Source of the DNA: Trema orientale
Lineage: Eukaryota; Streptophyta; Magnoliopsida; Rosales; Cannabaceae
Direction: 5' to 3'
DNA length: 64,000 bases
Assembly (NCBI GenBank): GCA_002914845.1
Contig: JXTC01000034.1
Location: forward strand, 1,339,371 to 1,403,370
The notes under the pieces were generated by a model. It worked only from the letters and a program-made list of their open reading frames with translations. It ran no database searches and was not told the origin of the DNA. This document shows positions 58,224-64,000 of this stretch, piece by piece. The translations under genes and the position numbers were made by a program. Each line of letters opens with the position of its first letter. Positions within the stretch are counted from its first letter, which is position 1.

Positions 58224-61200
58224 ATGCGACTCTTACTCCTCTTGCTCCTCCTCCTTCACCTCCATCTCCACCTTCACAGCTCCCTCGCCGCCCGCGTACC
58301 GGAGTACCAGGCCCTCCTCTCCTTCCGAGCCTCCATCTCCGACGACCCACAATCCGCCCTAGCCACCTGGAACGCCTCCACCAGCCACTGCACATGGAGC
58401 GGCGTCACGTGCGACTCCCGTCGTCACGTGACCTCCCTCGACCTCTCTGGGCTTAACCTCTCCGGTACTCTTTCGCCGGAACTCGCTCACCTCCTGTTCC
58501 TGTCCAACCTCTCCGTCGCCGCCAACCAGTTCTCCGGTCCCATCCCTCCCGAGATCTCGGTGGTTTCTGGGTTGAGGCTTCTCAACTTGTCCAACAATGT
58601 CATCAATGGCACGTTTCCTCCTCAGCTCGCGCAGCTCAAGAATCTGGAGATTCTTGACCTTTATAACAATAACATGACCGGGGATTTGCCCCTCGACGTC
58701 GTCGAGTTGCCGAATCTTCGCCATTTGCATCTGGGTGGGAACTATTTCAGCGGGAGCATTCCTCGGGAGTACGGACGGTGGGAGTTTCTCGAGTACCTGG
58801 CGGTTTCCGGCAATGAGCTCACCGGCGCGATACCGCCGGAGATCGGAAACTTGACCAGTCTCCGGGAACTCTACATTGGCTATTACAACAGCTACGAAGG
58901 TGGGTTGCCAGCCGAGATCGGAAACTTGTCCTCGTTGGTCCGGTTCGATGGGGCGAACTGTGGATTGTCCGGTGAGATCCCACCGGAGGTGGGTAGGCTT
59001 CAAAATCTGGATACTCTGTTTCTTCAGGTGAATGCGCTTTCTGGGTCTCTGACGCCTGAGCTTGGGACCTTGAAGAGCTTGAAATCCATGGACTTGTCGA
59101 ACAACATGCTTTCGGGTGAGATTCCGGTGTCGTTTTCCGAACTCAAGAACTTGACACTGTTGAATCTCTTCAGAAACAAGCTCCACGGAGCCATACCAGA
59201 GTTCATTGGAGATTTGCCGGAGCTAGAAGTTTTGCAGTTGTGGGAGAACAACTTCACTGGAAGTATTCCTCAGGGTTTGGGGAAGAACGGGAAGCTTCAG
59301 CTTCTAGACCTTTCGTCGAACAAGTTGACTGGAACTCTTCCCCCTTATATGTGCTCAGGTAACCGGCTTCAGACTCTGATTACTTTGGGAAATTTCCTCT
59401 TTGGTCCGATCCCTGAATCTCTGGGAAGGTGCGAATCGTTGAGTCGGATAAGAATGGGGGAGAACTTTCTCAATGGTTCGATTCCGAGGGGCCTTTTAGG
59501 CTTGCCGAAGCTCACTCAGGTGGAATTGCAGGACAACCTTCTCTCCGGGAACTTTCCTCAAACTAATGCCGTCGCAGTTAGTTTGGGCCAAATTAGTCTC
59601 TCCAACAACAAGCTTTCCGGGTCTTTGCCGCCAACTATCGGAAACTTCTCCGGTGTCCAGAAGCTTCTTCTCGACGGCAACAAGTTTTCGGGTCAAATCC
59701 CGCCCGAAATCGGGCGGTTACAGCAAGTTTCTAAGATAGATTTCAGTCATAACCAGTTCTCAGGTCCAATTGCGCCGGAAATTAGCCAGTGTAAGCTGTT
59801 GACATTCGTTGATCTTAGTAGAAATGAGCTTTCGGGTGAGATTCCTAATGAGATTACTGGTATGAGGATACTAAATTACCTCAACCTTTCGAGAAATCAT
59901 CTAGTTGGTAGTATCCCATCATCGATAGCCAGTATGCAAAGCTTAACATCTGTTGATTTTTCGTACAACAATCTCTCTGGCTTGGTTCCGGGCACTGGTC
60001 AATTCAGCTACTTCAACTACACTTCGTTTGTTGGCAACTCTGATCTTTGTGGCCCTTATTTGGGAGCTTGCAAAGACGGGATTGCCGATGGAACCCATCA
60101 ACCACATGTCAAAGGCGCACTCTCTGCCTCATTGAAGCTCCTCTTAGTCATTGGATTGCTTGTTTGTTCGATTGCGTTCGCAGTTGCAGCGATCATCAAA
60201 GCCCGGTCCTTGAAGAAGGCAAGCGAGTCCCGGGCTTGGAAACTCACTGCATTTCAGCGCTTAGATTTCACTGTCGATGACGTTTTGGATTGCTTAAAAG
60301 AAGACAATATTATAGGCAAAGGAGGAGCGGGGATTGTCTACAAAGGGGTTATGCCTAATGGCGATAATGTGGCTGTGAAAAGGCTCCCAGCAATGAGCCG
60401 AGGGTCCTCTCACGATCATGGATTCAATGCTGAGATTCAAACTCTTGGTAGGATACGACACCGTCACATTGTTAGACTATTGGGATTTTGTTCAAACCAT
60501 GAAACCAATCTTCTGGTCTACGAGTACATGCCTAATGGAAGCTTGGGTGAGGTTCTACATGGCAAGAAAGGAGGTCACTTGCATTGGGACACAAGGTATA
60601 AGATTGCCATTGAAGCTGCTAAGGGCCTTTGCTATCTTCACCACGATTGCTCGCCACTAATTGTCCACAGAGACGTCAAATCGAACAACATCCTTTTGGA
60701 TTCCGGTTTCGAAGCTCATGTTGCTGATTTTGGCCTTGCCAAGTTTCTTCAGGACTCGGGAACATCCGAGTGCATGTCTGCCATTGCTGGTTCCTACGGA
60801 TATATTGCCCCTGGTATGATTTCGATCTTGAGTTCGGTAACCATGTACTTGTTTGTTGATTCATGTCTCCAAGTTTTAATTATGTCAAAGAACTTTAAAT
60901 ACAACACTGACTTTTGACTCAAACACTGGTTTAGTGTAAGATAGCCTTAATGTTGTTTTCTGCATTATGTAGTCATGTGCTTCGATTTGACTTTGGGGTT
61001 TTCGAAAACTAGATTTTGTATTCACTTGATTAATGATTTGAAACTGTGACTTGTTTTGGCATTGAAAGTTTAGTGGTAGGTAATATTTTGAAAGTACTTG
61101 AATCTTATGGTCTTTGTTGACTAATAATTCACCAAATCATAACACAATCAAATACCCTTATCCTTGAAAAGATACTCTGGAAGAGTTAATTTAATGCTTT

Positions 61201-61700
61201 CTTATATTAAATTTGGTTTTTGACTAAAACTTTTACTTCTTTTCCTTTTGACTGCAGAGTATGCATACACATTGAAGGTTGATGAGAAGAGTGACGTTTA
61301 TAGCTTTGGAGTAGTCCTTTTAGAACTCGTTAGTGGGAGGAAACCAGTTGGAGAATTTGGAGATGGGGTGGACATAGTTCAATGGGTTAGAAAAATGACA
61401 GACTCAAACAAGGAAGGAGTCCTCAAAATTCTTGACCCGAGGCTCCCTTCAGTTCCCATCCATGAAGTAATGCATGTTTTCTATGTAGCAATGCTCTGCG
61501 TTGAAGAACAAGCTGTTGAGCGCCCAACGATGAGAGAAGTAGTTCAAATTCTAACAGAGCTACCAAAGACACCAAGCACAAAACAAGGAGACTCAACAAT
61601 CACAGAGTCGTCTCCTCCACCAGCAGCCGGCGCATACGACTCTTCTCCAAACAATCAACATCCTCCGCAATCACCGCCGCCTGATCTTCTCAGCATTTGA
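58224..61700 (+). CDS. BAM1: LRR receptor-like kinase, BAM1-like (CLAVATA1 family)
   Basis: The product is a plasma-membrane receptor kinase of subfamily LRR-XI. In Arabidopsis, BAM1 binds CLE peptides and acts in meristem, anther and root signalling. Exons are 58224-60813 and 61258-61700. The 444-bp intron splits a Glu codon (G|AG) just after GSYGYIAP, at a position shared by the family. The product is about 1010 aa, close to the 1003 of Arabidopsis BAM1. Seen in order: signal peptide (residues 1-22, Leu-rich with an LHLHLHLH run), an LRR N-cap ending HCTWSGVTC, about twenty LRRs to residue 610, a membrane helix (about 636-658), and a kinase with [11 protein letters not shown] (about 697-707), Lys 719, HRDVKSNN (815-822) and DFG (835-837). 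All catalytic residues are present, so it should be an active RD kinase. The C-terminus ends PPDLLSI, as in BAM1. The exon is much richer in GC than its surroundings. Confidence 0.97.
60814..61257 (+). other. Intron of the BAM1-like gene
   Basis: The donor CCTG|GTATG and the acceptor TGACTGCAG|AG restore the invariant APE-like sequence ([20 protein letters not shown], read across the junction). If it is retained, translation ends at 60917 and the kinase C-lobe is lost. Confidence 0.92.
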
Positions 61701-63383
61701 TATAATGGGCTTGGAGTGTTTGTTCTATATTCCATGAATGTCCTTAGTGTTTCTTTGTAACTGCTTTACTATGTTTCTATTTTGAGGGTGGGGGGATATG
61801 TTTGCTCTAACTTTAAGGTGTTAATCTTTTCAAGTTTTTTTTTTTTTTTGGGTGTACAGTAGGATTGGTGGGGGGTACTTTTCTTATTACAAGTCTTGTT
61901 ATATTTTTCCTCGTGTAGTAGTAGTAGTAGTACTCTGGCTGAAGGTTGCTGCTTCACCCTCTGATTTCTGTTTATGGCTCATCTCTATTACTGTTAACAG
62001 GCCTGGCCTGCAATGCAAAGACGAGTCCTAATGAAAACATCAAGGAGAAAGAAGTCAGTGTCTTTAAGGAGTGTTTTTATGACTTTTTTGAGAGGCAAAG
62101 GTTTGAAAGAGACAAATGGCTTTGGGGCTTTGGGGGATATAGTATAGAAAACTGTGTTTGTGGTTTATAATTTTAAAAAAAAAAAAAAAAGAAATTAATG
62201 GACCCCTAGAATGGACAGGCACAGGTAGAGTAGTTGCTTTCAATTACCGAGACTATTGGGTTTTCTCTGAAATTTTCTCATTGAGACTGATAAACTCCTT
62301 GGCTGTGCACTATCATAATTCAGGGGTCAGGACTCTGTTTAGGATCGCAGTATATAAATATAACTGTAGAATTTGAGTCAAACAGTGCTGGTTTTTCCCT
62401 TAGGTTTATGTTCTCAAATTTATATTTCAAAGGCCATAGTTGCTGGTCTTGTTTAGTTGGACCCACTTGACTTGGTTCACATGCATGATGCATTGCAAAT
62501 TTTGAGTTTGATAAAGTGCTAGTCAAATTGCCAATTTTCTCTTACTAGGACAATAGGTAAGATTGCCTTTCGGTTGTTCAACTTGTGAATCTCAACTAAT
62601 ATTTTATGAGCTAAGATTCATTTTTCCCATATAACGTCCAAAAAATAAAAATAAATAAAAAAAAACTCCAAAAGGTATCACAACCTTGTGGTGCTTTTGC
62701 AAGCAATCCTGGTCATGTGGAAACCATTCTGATCTTTAATTGTTGTTGTTGAACATTATCTTCCACAAATTAGATGTTTATGAATAGAATAAAATATCAA
62801 ATTCTGGGCAAACCAACTTGCTCTGTACAATATTTTTAAGATGCCGTGACAAGTCCGGTGTCCTGTTTGGTAAAGTTTGTTGTATTCTCTGTTTTTTTAT
62901 ACTCCTTTTTTTTTTCAAAAATTTGAATGATTTTTTTTTTTTTTTGGGGTGTCAACCTATATACCTACATATATTTTTATTTCTTTATATGTAAATGAAG
63001 AGTTCGGCTAAAATTGGACAAAGCTAGGACTGATTGATAATTGCATGGAGCATCCTCTGACTGTCATGGGTATTGTCCCATCTTTGTAAAAGTGTGGGCC
63101 TTAAATGCCAAATTTTTGGCTTTTTGGGGTGCGTCTGATTGATGATTGGTCATTTACGAGTTAGATTGAACCGCCTTTCAACATTAAATTTGAGACCTTG
63201 AGCGAGGAATCTTCAATGCCTTTTTTTTCATTTTGAAAGTCATTCTATCAACGTTTCAACTTCAAAGCAAAGAGAACCCCCCAAAGTAAAAATCAACATT
63301 TTCTACCTTTTAATGTATAGAATCAGTATATCCGTTTTTTGGGTTCCTTCTAAATGATGATAATCGGAGCATGGTAGCTTAGG
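61701..63383 (+). other. 3' flank of the BAM1-like gene, no further gene seen
   Basis: The first few hundred bases probably hold the 3' UTR, with a T-run at 61837 and a GTAGTAGTAGTA microsatellite at about 61915-61931. The remainder is non-coding. Open frames at 61946-62376 are short and without domains. Confidence 0.4.
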
Positions 63384-64000
63384 TGGCGTTTGGTTGCAAA
63401 GTGAAAATGGAAAAGGAATCGTAATGGTAATAGGAATTGTAATGGTAATAGGAATTGATTCATTTGTTTGGTTGATATATTGGAATCAGTGCTGGAATCA
63501 TGATTACTTTGTTTGGTTTATTGTATAATGGAATGGAATCAACTTTAAATAGACCAAAATATCCTTACCAATTAGACAAATATCCTTACCAACTAGACAA
63601 ATAATAAATTTGGTATAAAAATTTTTTTGTTAAGAAATCATATTTTTAGTTAACTTTTTTAATATTTCCAATTATTAGATATGTGAATTAAGCCACATTC
63701 ATATATATGTTTTGAAACTAATATTGAATATTTGTTTGACATGGTATATTGTCCCATTATAAATTCACAATTATTTTTTTTTCTAAAAGATTGATATACA
63801 TTTATATATATATATATATGAACTTCATATTTAAGATTCATATATATAATCATTCGGTACAACATAAAGTACCCATCACATAAAATAATTATACACTACC
63901 CAAATGATTTAAGTATAACATATTGTCCTTCTAGAATTATATATAATTCCTCTCTAAGCTAAAAGCACAACTTAGTTTCAATTCTGTAACCAAAATGTGA
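63384..64000. mobile_element. Probable MITE start running toward the window end
   Basis: GGTGGCGTTTGGTTGC followed by repeated GTAATGGTAATAGGAATT units (63421, 63440), GTTTGGTT strings and AATGGAATGG is typical of the left part of plant MITEs. A 21-base unit with ATATCCTTACCAA is duplicated near 63560 and 63581. The matching right end is not found within the window, so the limits are unknown. Confidence 0.4.

Noticed and set aside
58359-59186. 275-residue antisense open frame
   Set aside because: It is the shadow of the GC-rich LRR exon on the other strand. The LRR-kinase reading is unambiguous.
60418-60660. 80-residue open frame in another frame of the kinase exon
   Set aside because: It overlaps the conserved kinase domain and has no features of its own.

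Overview
This window is nuclear DNA from a flowering plant, most likely a eudicot. It is AT-rich, has spliced genes with GT..AG introns, and is dominated by plant transposons: Ty1/copia, Ty3/chromovirus, L1-type LINE, CACTA, hAT, PIF-type MITEs and a TRIM. Only two intact host genes are visible, both on the + strand. One is a subgroup IVa bHLH transcription factor (coding 10212-12207, four coding exons, about 362 aa). The other is a leucine-rich-repeat receptor kinase of the BAM1/CLAVATA1 class (58224-61700, two exons, about 1010 aa). I saw no rRNA gene, intact tRNA gene, CRISPR array or bacterial-type operon. The base at 16710 is N.

Layout. 1-3780: the pol/integrase/chromodomain half and 3' LTR of a decayed Ty3 chromovirus. 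3831-5243: a MULE-like element with long inverted repeats. 5496-8343: a non-autonomous CACTA element full of AGCGACGAC-type subterminal repeats. 9600-12207: promoter, leader intron and coding exons of the bHLH gene. 13646-14388: a poly(A)-tailed retroposon. 17828-20230: a low-complexity composite of GTTACTGG-type repeats with a tRNA-like sequence. 20674-21565: a hAT-like relic.

23902-38630 is a nest. A relic copia LTR with primer site lies at 23902-24232. A minus-strand Ty1/copia element (24313-38625, perfect 5-bp target duplication) sits just beyond it. A Ty3-type element that has gag but no pol (24450-30689) sits inside that copia element's left LTR. Further MITE, hAT and poly(A) insertions lie inside the copia element. 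A second copy of the same hAT family stands just outside at 39333-40077.

40086-46500 is mostly non-coding with a Tourist-like MITE. 46523-52619 is a complete but inactivated L1-type LINE with a 22-bp target duplication and a small TRIM inserted in its ORF2. 52642-57900 is AT-rich non-coding DNA with a perfect 108-bp direct repeat. The window closes with the BAM1-like gene, its 3' flank and the start of another MITE.

The two host genes are not obviously linked in function: one acts in nuclear transcription and the other in peptide perception at the plasma membrane. I found no convincing new molecular system. The most informative structures are the nested retrotransposons, whose order of insertion can be read from target duplications, and several non-autonomous elements that have kept ends but lost their enzymes. 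All similarity statements come from reading by eye; no database search was possible.
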